DNA of 64,000 nucleotides, taken from NCBI GenBank assembly GCA_964036195.1, contig OZ038458.1, positions 8,879,832 to 8,943,831 of the forward strand, in the 5' to 3' direction. The notes beneath the pieces are model-generated. The model saw only the letters and a program-made list of their open reading frames with translations. It ran no database searches and was not told the origin of the DNA. This document shows positions 33,865 to 45,352 of the stretch, in pieces (position 1 is the first letter of the stretch; every line of letters starts with the position of its first letter). A program made the position numbers and the translations under genes. The DNA comes from Sphaerolaimus hirsutus. Taxonomy: Eukaryota; Nematoda; Chromadorea; Monhysterida; Sphaerolaimidae.

Positions 33865-36800
33865 GAAGCCGTCGACTGCGTCATAGATCAAATCAAAATT
33901 TTCCATCTGAAGAATCTTGATCTTTTTGTGGAGCGAAGTACATCACTACCAGATGAAATTGACAGGGACGCTATGATTGATGCCTTCGTAGAAACCTTCT
34001 GCCAGTCGGTGCTTTGTTTTAAATGCTTATTATATTACATAAATTTAATATATTATATAAATATTTATATACTACGCGGCAGGGGTCTCCAGAATTTTGC
34101 CCCTCGCGGGATTTGATAGAGAGCAAATCGCTCCGCCGGAGTAGAAAAAAATAGTTGAAAAAAGTTGGGGTTGCTGGGTGCGTTGCTACAATGCGCTAAA
34201 ATGGACATAAAAATTATTTAAAAACAGCTTAATAAGCAATATAGCCTAATATAAACCAAAATATGTACCTTAATGTTAAAAATCTTAGAAAATATCTCAA
34301 AAATATAATTCAATCTTTCTGTAAAATAAGTGAAAAATATTAATATTTTAGATCAGATAAGTGGAAAATATGAATTTTCGGATGTTTAATATTTCAGATC
34401 AGCGAAAAATGTGTCATCGCATTGCATTTCCCAGTGCCCCTCTGGGTCGCCTGAAGCAGACAGCCTGTTTTCCGTGTTCAATTCGCTGAATGATTTCGCT
34501 TGTGGTGATAGGCTTGAAGGTCAGTATATTTTTGCATTGTCGCAAACAGCTTTTTGAAGTTTGAAAATGAGGCATCTAATACTTAAAGTCGATTCCTAAA
34601 AGTCGACTTCTTATACTAAAAACCTGATCTAGGACCCACCCAATTTTTACTACTTTCCCAACTACACTCCCACTTTTGCATAGGGACAAGAAAGTGTCAA
34701 GTAGTGATGGAGTTGCGCCATGGCGCTGTCGCCCTTTAATGACGCCAAAGGGCGCCAGCGCGATTGCGCCATTGGCGCTTTACGCCCTTTTCTCTGGCGC
34801 CATCTGGCGCCTGGCGCCATTATTTCGAATGGCGCCATGGCGCGCTTGGCGCCATTTTTCCTGGCGCCAATTGGGCGCCCGGCGCCATTGTTTTGGATGG
34901 CGCCAGAAAGGGCGCCAAGATGTTCTGTGATAGTTTTCTTTTTACCCTTCACAAGTGCATCTGCAGAATGATAAATATCACAAATTGACATTTAAGCAGT
35001 TTACATCAGTTTTGTGACACATTTTAGATTCAATCTCTACATGCTAGCATGTATGATGAGTGAGAGTAATATTTGGTATTTAGTACACAAAGTCAAGCCA
35101 ACGTCCATTTAAAATATGAAACATCACTCATCAACTCATCTTGTCTTCTGGGGGCAGTCCCAAGCCCTGTAAAGTGTAAAGTAAAGTATCAAATGTAAAG
35201 TCAAATGCAAAGTAAAGTGTCAATCAAAACAAAAAGAAAGTATTTTATTACTGAACTTTGCATGACAATTGACATTTGACTTTGCATTTGACTTTACATT
35301 TGACACTTTACTTTACACTTTACAGGGCTTGGGATTGGCACCTGGCCTATTCTAAACACTTATGCAAAATACAACATGAAGGTACTTTTTGAGCACAAAA
35401 TGTAAAAAGGAGTACTTTTGACAATTTTTGACAAAGAATAAACGTAAGAATTACTTTTCCAGATAAATGTAAAACTGAGTAGCTTTAAAAAAATTTCACT
35501 ACTGAATTTTTGGTCATTTTTTGTGTACAAAAATAAAAAAAAACATTTGCCAGTACATTTTCAGAGAACATTTGCCAATATTTCAACAAATTTTCTAAAC
35601 ATGCTGTAAGTACATGATTTTTTGCTAAATACCTATATACCGTATTTCCTCGAAATACCACCGGGGGGTGATTGTTTCATAGTGGTCCCGAGAGGGGGGC
35701 GTTAAACGAGGGGGGAGTATTTCGAGGGGGGGGGGGTATTATTTCGCCAGAACACAAACTGCAGTATTTGTCATGTACGTTCTCTTTACACTCAATCTGG
35801 GGGGTGGGGTATTTCGAGGGGGGTGATTGTTTCATAGTGGTCTCGAGAGGGGGGGGTCAAACGAGGGGGGGATTTCGAGGGGGGTATTTCGAGGAAATAC
35901 GGTAGTCAAACAACATGAAAAACATGTCACCTGTACTTGAAAATTGAGATAAGGATTGCTTTGAGATTGAGATACTTTCAAAAACTATACGTAAAACAGA
36001 TTACAGATACTTTTTGGGACAAAATGTAAATGCATTCACATACAATACAAAGTACTCAAGCTTAAGTTTTTCCAACTGGAATTTCTAGCAGCTTTACTAA
36101 AATATTTTTTCGTGACATGATCGATTGCTTACCGTATTTCCTCGAAATACCCCCGGGGGGTTTATTTTTTCAAAGTGAGAATTTTGAGGGGGGGGTTAAA
36201 CGAGGGGGGGGGTATTTCGAGGGGGGGTTATTATTTCGCCAGAAATTTTTTGAAAACCAAGTACTAAATTGTCGTCTAAAACGTACGCAGACGTTGAAAA
36301 TGCAACAAAAATCGCCATTTATAAGACTCTAAAGACTTGTATAAGTGTGTAGACGTATAATCACTGTTCTCACATAACAGAGTCATCGTTTTTAACGTGT
36401 GTTTTGCATTACCCAGATGACAAACCGCTGCCTTTGTCATTTACGTTCTCTATACACTAAATTGGGGGGGGGGGGGTTTATAAGTTCATAGTGTCCATTT
36501 TGAGGGGGGGGGGGTATTTCGAGGGGGGTATTTCGAGGAATTACGGTATTTACAATTTTAGTATTTCATAAAAATATTTGAGTGACTATGCTTTCAGGAT
36601 GCTTTTTGAGAAAACTTGTTTGATTGTTTGAAAATGCGCTTATTGACATTGATTGATTGGTGATCAGGGTTGGCAAAATCTCAGAAAAAAATAAAAATAA
36701 AATAAAAATAAAATAGAAAATTAAAGAATAAAATAAAAATAAAATGTAAAATTGAAGAATAAAATAAAAATAAAATACAATTTTAATAAAAATAAAATAC

Positions 36801-39614
36801 AATTTTAGTAAAAAGAATTTTACTTAAATCAATCCTGGTCACGAACTAAAATAAAAAATAAAAATAAAATAAAAATAAAATGAAAAATTGAAGAATAAAA
36901 TAAAAATAAAATGGAAAATTGAAGAATAAAATAAAAATAAAATACAATTTTAATAAAAATAAAATACAATTTTAGTAAAAAGAATTTTACTAAAACCAAC
37001 CCTGTTGGTGATTGATAGTTTCTTAAGTTGCCAAAACTATACTTATGTGATACCTTATTTATGGTACAAAATTGTTCTAGCAGAATGTAAATACTACCCC
37101 CTTCAAAAAATTGCTGCTTTTTTACTACCAGGAACATGGTATGATACATTATTTACTCTTCTAAAAATGCTTCTGTGATGATCTACATGCTGAAAAATGT
37201 ATTTTATTGTTGGCGCCATTTTGGCGGCTGGCGCCATTGTTTCTGGCGCCCTTTGGCGCCTGGCGCCATGTTTTCAGATGGCGCCGTGGCGCCATTGGCG
37301 CCCTTTTGGCGCCGGCGCCATTATTTTGAATGGCGCCATTTTTCCTGGCGCTTTTCCATCACTAGTGTCAAGGCAAGTCGTAATCATGTGTCAAGCGTTA
37401 CCAGTAAAATTATTCTTCACTTAAATCCGTAACAAATACGCAGTTGAGAAACAATTCCACCCCCACAGATTTCAAGGAAGCAATGAAATGTGGTCGTGCC
37501 ATGAATCTATTTGACGGCCATGATTTAGATCGATTTTATCAACCGTGCGGTGATCCAGATCTTGTGGCTGGAAGCAAATGGCGGGTAATCAATCGTATGA
37601 GCATAAATGGAACAGAACTCAAGTATTTAGCGGATAAAATTTTTGGAGACGATGGTGCTTTGACAGAGTGGTGCAGGTGCGCTGGAATTTTTATTATTTT
37701 CTATCGGTTCCAAGAATCAATACCGTATTTATTACCTGGGATTAGCTCCCGGGGTGTTATTTTTTCACCACAATGTAGTTACTAGGGTCCAATTCAAGGG
37801 GTCTTATTGTTTCAATGTCATTTTGACTTAATCCAATTATATGCAGTGTTGGATTTGAGGGTTGAGTGGTTTTGGTTGGTTAGTACTTCATAGTGTTCTC
37901 GCTATGACTGCTATCACACAGTTATATAAGATCAAATAAGGAAGTAGTTGCATTGAACAAACATCGCAATTCCCAACATATTCCCCCTTTTCTCCCTTAA
38001 GAAAAGGATAATAAGTTTAGGGATAAGTTAAGTTAAGGGAGAACAGGGTTAACCAAAACCATCACACTTTTGCTCTCTCTCTGGCGAGGCCACTGCAAGC
38101 AACTGACTGGTACCTGCCTTGCCAGTGTGCTCTTTTGTTTGTCTGGATCACTCTGGTGTGACAGTGGACACCGCGAGCTGACAGCACTGAAGGAGACCTC
38201 TTTCCCACCTGTGAAGTGTTTCTGCTGTGTGCCCAGCGGATGGGTGAGCAGGTGCTGTAGGTGTGGGTTCCTTTGAAGCTGGATAAAAGCAGCTTGTTAG
38301 CACTGGTTCTGCTGTGTGCCCAGTGGATGGGTGAGCAGGTGCCAATGAAGAGCTTAGTAGGTCAGCACAGCCATTCAGCAATGATGCAGCCATCCCCTCA
38401 GCATTGAATACGATTTAGGTTGTCCACCATGTTGGATTTGAGAGTTGAGTGGTTTTGGTTGGTTAGTACTTCATAGTCTTCTCTCTATGGCTGCTATCAC
38501 AGCTATATTCTATCAGATGTGGAAGTAGTATCACAGAACAAACATCATGATTCCCAACAGCAGATTTATAGCCTTCTTCATTGTGAAAGTGCAAATTTAT
38601 CAACAAACAAATTGAATACAAAAACAACAGCATTGTCATCATTCCAGTTAGATTTTTCAGTCTAGGCTAGGGTGTCAAAAAAATTTTTTTACGGAAAACA
38701 ATTTTCAGCGGCCGGAAAAGGGAACGGAAAACAGAAAAAATGTGCACTTGGCAGAAAACAGAAACGGAAATGGAAAAAAAATTTCAGCGGCCAGAAAACG
38801 GAAACAGAAAAATCAAATTTGCACGGAAATGGAAAAACTTGCTGAAATTTTGCCAGAAAATGGATAAAATATGCTGAAATTTTGCTGGAAGTGGAAAAAA
38901 TTGCAGTAATTTTGCTGGAAACAGAAAATTTTTACATCATTGACAATCTGCATGAATTTTTACCAGTTTGGCTGATCAGAAAACAGAAAGTTGAGTCAGA
39001 AAAAGGTAAAATGAGGCGGAAAAATGGAAAATTGAGGCGGAAAAACTGGAAATTGAGGCGGAAAATGGAAAAAGGCGGAAAAATGGAAACGGAAAAAAAG
39101 TTGCCGGAAAACGGAACGGTAAACGGAAAAAAATTTCAGCAGCCGGAAAACGGACTGGAAAACGGAAAAACTTTGCCTGCAGAAAAAAGAAATTTGACAC
39201 CCTAGTCTGGGCACTCTTTCATTTTCCTTTACCTTTTTAGACGTTGCGGATGGCCTTTAAAATATCTTTAAACTAGTATTCTAGGGGGTGTTTTTCGGCA
39301 CTTTTTACTGTGCGCATGGATCTACTCGTGCTTTGTCTCTCGATCAACACCTGAGCTTGCCTTTGAATCATTCACCACTTCATAAAACCTATATTCCCAC
39401 ATTTTGTAAACCAAAATTTCATCACATTTTTTACAGTATGATGTCGTGCTACCTGGACGAACTAGCTGTGGCAACGGAGCAAACTTGTGGTGACAGAAAA
39501 CACGGAGAATTTGCTCGTGACATGCTTAACGTTTTTATACCGAAGTTTGGCAAGTTTTTGGACAGGGTCTACGTTGGTTGTCTTATACCAAAACAATGCA
39601 AGCAGCCCTGGTGA
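33865..39614 (+). CDS. Cysteine-containing protein, copy A (exons; possibly broken)
   Basis: Exon blocks: 33865 to about 34040 (EAVDCVIDQIKIF...FVETFCQSVLCFKC), about 34400-34515 (CISQCPSGSPEADSLFSVF...ACGDRLEG), about 37443-37676 (TDFKEAMKCGRAMNLF...CGDPDLVAGSKW...LTEWCR) and 39437-39614 (MMSCYLDELAVATEQTCGDR...CLIPKQCKQPW, stop). The last junction is clean (AG before GTGCGC; phase 2). Regular cysteines suggest an extracellular protein. A signal-peptide exon was not found, although a MLCFIVIPFVRC-like stretch precedes the first block. Compared with copy B, the donor ATAG/GTAAAT after the first block has become ATAAATTT, so copy A may be a pseudogene. The family is unrecognised. Confidence 0.5.
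35148..35345 (-). mobile_element. Palindromic introner-like MITE
   Basis: On the minus strand it starts CAGGTGCCAATCCCAAGCCC and ends GGGACTGCCCCCAG. Both ends are complete and splice-site-like. The arms carry repeated ACACTTTACTTTACAC and GACATTTGACTTTGCAT. Confidence 0.85.
35638..35904. mobile_element. TACCGTATT-family MITE
   Basis: The ends TACCGTATTTCCTCGAAATA and TATTTCGAGGAAATACGGTA bound internal repeats of GGGGGTATTTCGAGG and GATTGTTTCATAGTGGT. Confidence 0.85.
36130..36548. mobile_element. TACCGTATT-family MITE
   Basis: The ends TACCGTATTTCCTCGAAATA and TATTTCGAGGAATTACGGTA are inverted copies, with several GGGGGTATTTCGAGG motifs inside. Confidence 0.85.
36665..37004. mobile_element. 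340-bp hAT-type MITE with CAGGGTTGG ends
   Basis: CAGGGTTGG and CCAACCCTG ends are flanked by a perfect 8-bp duplication TTGGTGAT (36657-36664 and 37005-37012). The body is repeated AAAATAAAAATAAAAT. It is nested in the 34702-37364 element. Confidence 0.92.
37847..38559. mobile_element. LTR miniature (TRIM-like), 713 bp
   Basis: Direct repeats of about 131 bp at 37847-37978 and 38430-38559 both begin TGTTGGATTTGAG and end ATTCCCAACA. The repeat ends TGTTGG and CCAACA are typical of LTRs. The flanks carry GCAG on both sides (37843-37846 and 38560-38563). Copy B has an uninterrupted ATATGCAGATTTATAG, so the insertion is proved by an empty site. The 451-bp interior has no coding frame. I did not identify a primer-binding site. 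Confidence 0.88.
38668..39204. mobile_element. hAT-type MITE with TAGGGTGTCAAA ends
   Basis: TAGGGTGTCAAA and TTTGACACCCTA ends are flanked by GTCTAGGC (38660-38667) and GTCTGGGC (39205-39212). Copy B has one intact GTCTGGGC with no insertion. The body is a run of GGAAAACGGAAAAA-type motifs. A fragment of the same family lies at about 62760-63016. Confidence 0.92.
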
Positions 39615-39818
39615 AATGGTAACATTTTTATGCCGAAGTTCTTCTGACTGATCTTCTGAGATTTGAAACCTGTGAAATTTTTCTTTGAGCTCAGTGAAAA
39701 TCCGCATATTGTAGCCATTTTTGTTATCTATTGGCGTCCCGCACAGTAGTTGACATTTGTGTGTCAAGTGGTTTATGTCGACTGCATTTTTCAGCTCACG
39801 TGTCGCAGAGCGATCTCC

Positions 39819-40018
39819 NNNNNNNNNNNNNNNNNNNNNNNNNNNNNNNNNNNNNNNNNNNNNNNNNNNNNNNNNNNNNNNNNNNNNNNNNNNNNNNNNN
39901 NNNNNNNNNNNNNNNNNNNNNNNNNNNNNNNNNNNNNNNNNNNNNNNNNNNNNNNNNNNNNNNNNNNNNNNNNNNNNNNNNNNNNNNNNNNNNNNNNNNN
40001 NNNNNNNNNNNNNNNNNN
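39819..40018. other. Scaffold gap (200 N)
   Basis: Exactly 200 undetermined bases, which is probably a standard gap size. It abuts a long palindrome, a likely reason for the break. Confidence 0.99.
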
Positions 40019-40019
40019 A

Positions 40020-41361
40020 ATATCTCTGTTCATGGGTGTGTTATAAAGCTGAAACTTTGTATATATAAAGTTGTAAGACCCCTCTACTCCCCAACAATGG
40101 GGGAGGTGCGGCGACTCACTACAGGGTGGGTCGCCCTACATGCAACATTTTTTTTGGCGTTTTTGGTGTCCCAATCAAGTTCACCACCCACTTGATTGGC
40201 TACACTATGAGAGACATATCTCCAGCTGTGATGGCGGTATGAAGCTGAAATTTGGGGGATGTCTCACCAACAACCCCCCTCACAATACACCAGTGGGGCG
40301 GCTGCCGACGACCCACTAAAGCATGGGTCACTGCATATGAAGTTGACCATTTTCTGAAAACAGCCCAAGTGTCCCAAAACAAGTTCATCACCCAACTGCA
40401 TTAAAAAAATGTTGCAACAACATACCTAATATAAAACTAAATCGGGTTGGAACCCTATTTCAGCCAAAAAAAATTTTTTCAGTAGGGCACCCACCCTGTC
40501 CCATAAACGATAGACCGAAAATTTCACTTTAAACCAATTTTTTGTTTCACACTTAAAAAGTTGGTTTACAAAGTTCACTAGAGAATGGTCTAAGGTTCAA
40601 AGTTATGTAAACAACATCACCTCTAAAATGCTTCCATGAGGAAATTTATTTGGGGTGAATGAAAAAGTGAAAATTTTGTCAAATTTTGTTCCTGCAATGA
40701 CATCATTTTGACATCATAGAATTCACCCCAAGTAAATTTCCTTATAGAGGCATTTTAGAGGTTATGTTGTTTACATAACTTTGAACCTTAGTTCATTCTC
40801 TAGTGAACTTTGTAAACCAACTTTTTAAGTGTGAAACAAAAAATTTGTTTAAAGTAAAATTTTTGGTCTACCGTTTATGGGACAGGGTGGGTGCCCTACT
40901 GAAAAAATTTTTTTTGGCTGAACTATGGTTCCAACCCGATTCAGTTTTATATTAGGTATGTTGTTGCTACATTTTTTTTAATGCAGTTGGGTGATGAACT
41001 TGTTCTGGGACACTTGGGCTGTTTTTAGAAAATGGTCAACTTTATATGCCCGTGCTTTAGTGGGTCGTCGGCAGCCGCCCCGCTGGTGTTTTGTGAGGGG
41101 GGTTGTTGGCAAGACATCCCCCAAATTTCAGCTTTATACCGCCATCACAGCTGGAGATATGGCTCTTGTAGTGTAGCCGATCAAGTGGGTGGTGAACTTG
41201 ATTGGGACACCAAAAACGCCAAAAAAAATGTTGCACATAGGGCAACCCACCCTGTAGTGAGTCGCCGCACCTCCCCTATTGTTGGGGAGTAGAGGGGTCT
41301 TACAACTTATTATATACAAAGTTTCAGCTTTATAACACCCCCATGGACGGAGATATTGCAT
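40020..41361. repeat. Long palindrome (arms about 640 bp, loop about 60 bp)
   Basis: The left arm runs to 40660 and the right arm starts at 40721 (ATTCACCCCAAGTAAATTTC against its complement). The arms align back to the gap edge and out to ATATCTC(T/C)G near 41361. The left end is cut by the gap. Short frames such as MMNLFWDTWAVFRKW appear in both arms because they are the same sequence. No transposase was seen. Confidence 0.85.
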
Positions 41362-42020
41362 TCGGAGTGAAATAAAAAAATGGGTGGTGAACTTGTCTGG
41401 GAAGGTGTTTATATGGATGGGAGGGAAAGTTTGATGCGCTATAACTTTTGATTGGAAAGAGATATTGAATTCATTTTTGTTTTATATCAGTTCTCGTCGT
41501 CTAAAGTATATGATAGCATGTTCAAATAACAAAATTTGCTCAAAATTTGGCATTCAGAAATTGGGTCAAATCGATATGATCGCAATTGTACATCACCAAA
41601 ATGACCGCAAAAATGGAATCTCCAAAGATTTTTCTTCATTTTAGAAGTTAAATGAACAAAATCGGCCGTGAAATAACGGAGTTATTGACATTCACATTTC
41701 GCGTGTTTGGGGCGACAGCGAAAAAATCTAAAAATGTGCCTTTTTTCAGACCCACCCTATCTCGGGTCAGGGGGGTTGATTTCGATTTTCAATACCGCCC
41801 CGACCTGAAACCTCATTATGTGAAATTTTCGTCAAATTTCGCCAAGCGGTTACAGAGTTATAGCCATGCGTACTTTGGCGGACCCCCCCCCCCCCCAAAT
41901 CGCTACCCAGAAAATCCCAGAAAAGGCCATGTGCGTGTTGTGTTTGTGACGGGGCACCCCAACATTACCCCCCCCCCCAGCAGCACAACGAGTTCTCAAC
42001 GTTCAAATGAGTTTTCAACA
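41362..42020. other. No gene recognised
   Basis: A 135-codon frame (41652-42059, plus) crosses this stretch, but I see no motif or splice context. Runs of C near 41883 and 41971 look like low-complexity sequence. Confidence 0.35.
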
Positions 42021-42422
42021 TACCGTATTACCTCGAATTATCCCCCCCCCTTGAATTAACCCCCCCTCAAAATGGGCTGGGGAAATAATAAACCCCCCCT
42101 CGAAATACCCCCCCTTTGGAATGATGTACATCATGTATGCAATGTACATGATGTATTTATTACTACTTATTTGCATCGCAGCTACACTTACACGCTCATT
42201 TGTGTACAATTGTACTTCTATAGCCCCAATATAACCTATTTTCTCACGTTTATTACCGTTTTTGTGTAAGAAAAAGCGCATTCTTTACTATGAAATTCAC
42301 GAAAATTTCTGACGAAATAATAATAAAAAACCTCGAATAAACCCCCCCTCGAATTAACCCCCCCTCAAATTTTGCTGGCGAAATAATAAACCCCCATGGC
42401 GGTATTTCGAGGTAATACGGTA
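42021..42422. mobile_element. TACCGTATT-family MITE
   Basis: The ends TACCGTATTACCTCGAATTA and TTTCGAGGTAATACGGTA bound repeated CGAATTAACCCCCCC motifs. Confidence 0.85.
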
Positions 42423-42776
42423 CTTTTTTATCTTTTTAAGTGAAAATGTGAAACGTAAAGTTACTTGTCACATTACTTATACTTTTTTCACTTGAAAAAA
42501 CTGCTGCTGCTGGGGGGGGGGGGGGTGATTTGGGGTACACGGTCACAAGCACGACGCGAACATAGGCCCGTTTCGCACATAGCATCAGTTATGTGCGAAA
42601 TGGGGCCTATGTGCGGTCTGGGTTTCATCCATGTGCGAAATGTAATCCATACAATCGAAATAATTGTAGATATCCCCTGAGTAAAATTATTACGTTGGTG
42701 CAGATGCTGTGTTTTATCGTTATTCCATTTGTGCGATGTGAAATCAGCTCGGTATTGTCTGAACGCCGTCTCACAG

Positions 42777-45018
42777 GAAGCCGTTGACTGCGTCATAGAT
42801 GAAACCAAAATTTTCGAGCAGAAGAGGCATGATCTTATTGTGGAGCGAGGTGCATTACCACCAAACGAGTATGACAGGGACGGTATGATTGATGCTCTCG
42901 TAGATACCTTCTGCCAGTCGGTGCCCTGTTTAAAATGCTTATTATATTACATAGGTAAATATATTATTGTATTATATTATATCTTTATATACTTCACGGC
43001 AGGGGTCTCCAGAATTTTGACCCTTTGCAGGGTTACCCTTTGCAGGGCCACGCCCGGCGCCAATTTTTTGAATGGTGCCATGGCGCCATTGGCGCCTGGC
43101 GCCATTTTTCCTGGCGCTTTTCCATCACTACCTGAGAGTAAAAAGTACATACTTTACGTTTACATTTACTTTTGAAAAAGTTCAGTACTTTTAACAACTC
43201 TGGTGGGTTGCTACAAGTCGCTAAAAATGTCAAAGAATAAAAAAAACAGCAATATAGCCTCATATAGACGAAAATATGTAGCTTACGAGTTTATTGTTTA
43301 AAATATCTCAAAAATATAATATAATCTTTCTGTAAAATAAGTGGAAAATATGAATTTTCGGATGTTTAATATTTCAGATCAGCGAAAAATGTGTCATCGC
43401 ATTGCATTTCCCAGTGCCCCTCTGGGTCGCCTGAAGCAGACAGCCTGTTTTCCGTGTTCAATCCGCTGAATGATTTCGCTTGTGGTGATAGGCTTGAAGG
43501 TCAGTATATTTTGCATTGTCGCAAGCAGCTTTTTGAAGTTTGAAAATGAGGCATCTAATACAAAAAGTCGATTTTGCAAGGGACAAGAAAGTGTCAAGGC
43601 AAGTCGTAATCATGTGTCAAGCGTTCCCAGCAAAATTATTCTTGACTTAAATCCGTAACAAATCGGCAGTTGAGAAACAATTTCACGCCCACAGATTTCA
43701 AGGAAGCAGTGAAATGTGGTCGTGCTATGAACCTAGAAGATCTATTTAACGGCCATGATTTAGATCGATTTTATCAAGCGTGCGGTGATCCAGATCTTGT
43801 GGCTGGAAGCAAATGGCGGGTAATCTATCGTATGAGCATAAATGGAACAGAACTCAAGTATTTAGCGGATGAAATTTTTGGAGACGATGGTGCTTTGACA
43901 GAGTGGTGCAGGTGTGCTGGAAATTTTATTCTTTTCTATCGGTTCCAAGAATCTAGATACATACTGTATTTATTTCCTGGGATTAGCTCCCAGGGGGGTT
44001 ATTTTTCACCACAATGTTTTTACTAGGGTCCAATTCGAGGGGTCTTATTGTTTCAATGTCATTTTGACTTAAATGCAATTATATGCAGATTTATAGCCTA
44101 CTTCATTGTGAAATTGCAAATTTATCAACAAACAAAATGAATACAAAAACAACAGCATTGTCATCATTCCAGTTAGATTTTTCAGTCTGGGCACTCTTTC
44201 ATTTTCCTTTACCTTTTTAGACGTTGCGGATGGCCTTTAAAATATTTTTAAACTAGTATTCTAGGGGGTGTTTTTCGTCACTTTATACTGTGCGCATGGA
44301 TCTATTCGTGCCTTTTCTCTCGATCAACACCTGAGCTTGCCTTCGAATCATTCACCACTTTATACCGTATTACCTCGAAATACCCCCAGGGAGTTTATTT
44401 TTTCGCCAGCAAAATTTGAGGGGGGATAATTCGAGGGGGGGTTTATTCCAGGGGGGTCTATTATTTCGCCTGAAATTTTCGGAGATAACCCATACTCAGA
44501 CGTAGAAAAATCAAACAATTATTTACATAGATGTATGTGTGTTTATAGGCATACATAACTGTATATACACATAAACCCTGCCCCTCACGTCACTCAATCA
44601 TCAGTTTTAACGTGTGTTCTGCATTGTACAGATGACAAACTGCGGTATTTGTCATGTACGTTCTCTTTACACGCAATTTTAGGGGGGGTATTTCGAGGGG
44701 GGGTTATTATTTCCTCAGCCGAATTTTCGGGGGGTATTTCGAGGGGGGGGTTAATTCAAGGAGGGGGTTAATTCGAGGTAATACGGTAAAACCTAAATTC
44801 CCACATTTTGTAAAACCAAATTTCAACACATTTTTTACAGTATGATGTCGTGCTACCTGGACGAACTAGTTGCGGAAACGGAGCAAACTTGTGGTGACAG
44901 AAAACACGGAGAATTTGCCCGTGAAATGCTTAACGTTTTTATACCGAAGTTTGGCAAGTTTTTGGACAGGGTCTACATTGGTTGTCTTATACCAAAACAA
45001 TGCAAGCAGCCCTGGTGA
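42777..45018 (+). CDS. Cysteine-containing protein, copy B (exons)
   Basis: Exon blocks: 42777 to about 42954 (EAVDCVIDETKIFEQ...LPPNEYDRDGMIDA...FCQSVPCLKC) with donor ATAG/GTAAAT; about 43385-43503 (CISQCPSGSPEADSLFSVF...FACGDRLEG); about 43669-43911 (NNFTPTDFKEAVKCGRAM...CGDPDLVAGSKW...GALTEWCR); and 44841-45018 (MMSCYLDELVAETEQTCGDR...VYIGCLIPKQCKQPW, stop). The last junction is phase 2 with good sites. It keeps EDLF-N, which copy A lacks as a 9-bp in-frame difference. The cysteine spacing suggests a secreted protein. The first exon was not found and I do not recognise the family. It is more likely intact than copy A. Confidence 0.55.
43040..43131. mobile_element. Truncated TAGTGATGG-family hAT end
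   Basis: TGGCGCCA-rich sequence ending GGCGCTTTTCCATCACTA. It lies in copy B only; the left end is missing. Confidence 0.6.
44363..44788. mobile_element. TACCGTATT-family MITE with proven TA duplication
   Basis: The ends TACCGTATTACCTCGAAATA and AATTCGAGGTAATACGGTA bound it. Copy A has CACTTCATAAAACCT at the matching point where copy B has CACTTTA, then the element, then TAAAACCT. The target is therefore TA and the element proper starts CCGTATT. Confidence 0.93.
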
Positions 45019-45352
45019 AATGGTAACGTTGCAGTTGGAAGTTATTCTGACTGATCCTCAGAGATTTAAAACATGTGGAAAATTTTATTTGAGTTCAGTG
45101 AAAATCTACAAAAATAGTGTCGGCATTTTTGTTAGCTAATGGTGTTAATTCACTGCGAAAGATGATAAGTTTTGCATAATAACATTCGTCATCATTGCAT
45201 ATTTTGCATTTCACTGAGATAAACGACGAAATAACACTTGTTTGTGATTTATTTAAAGGGATGTTTTGTTCACGTTCATGCACGCCAGAAACAATAGAAA
45301 TCAAATAGATTTTCTCCTTCTGAAATTATGCCATAAGCAAAAATGTTTCCCA

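Larger units (their letters stand above)
34702..37364. mobile_element. 2.66-kb non-autonomous hAT-type element
   Basis: Ends TAGTGATGG and CCATCACTA are flanked by a perfect 8-bp duplication, GTGTCAAG (34694-34701 and 37365-37372). Copy B has a single GTGTCAAG at 43591-43598 with no insertion, so the boundaries are proved by an empty site. The subterminal regions are dense in TGGCGCCA (34710-34915 and 37205-37355). Nested inside are a palindromic MITE (35148-35345), two TACCGTATT MITEs and another hAT-type MITE (36665-37004). No transposase frame. Confidence 0.95.
33765..39740 (+). repeat. Segmental duplication, copy A
   Basis: Homologous to 42672-45140 (copy B) from CCCCTGAGTA through the exon ending CKQPW. 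Copy A is longer because of three insertions that copy B lacks: a hAT-type element (34702-37364), an LTR miniature (37847-38559) and a hAT-type MITE (38668-39204). Copy B has one of its own (44363-44788). Confidence 0.9.
42672..45140 (+). repeat. Segmental duplication, copy B
   Basis: The shorter copy of the 33765-39740 segment. It preserves the empty sites of three copy-A insertions and carries its own MITE at 44363-44788, for which copy A is empty. Confidence 0.9.

Noticed and set aside
39731-40195. Frames running through the N gap
   Set aside because: They consist mainly of undetermined residues.
40991-41176. Repeated frame MMNLFWDTWAVFRKW in both orientations as a duplicated gene
   Set aside because: The two frames are the two arms of one palindrome, with no start, splice or family support.
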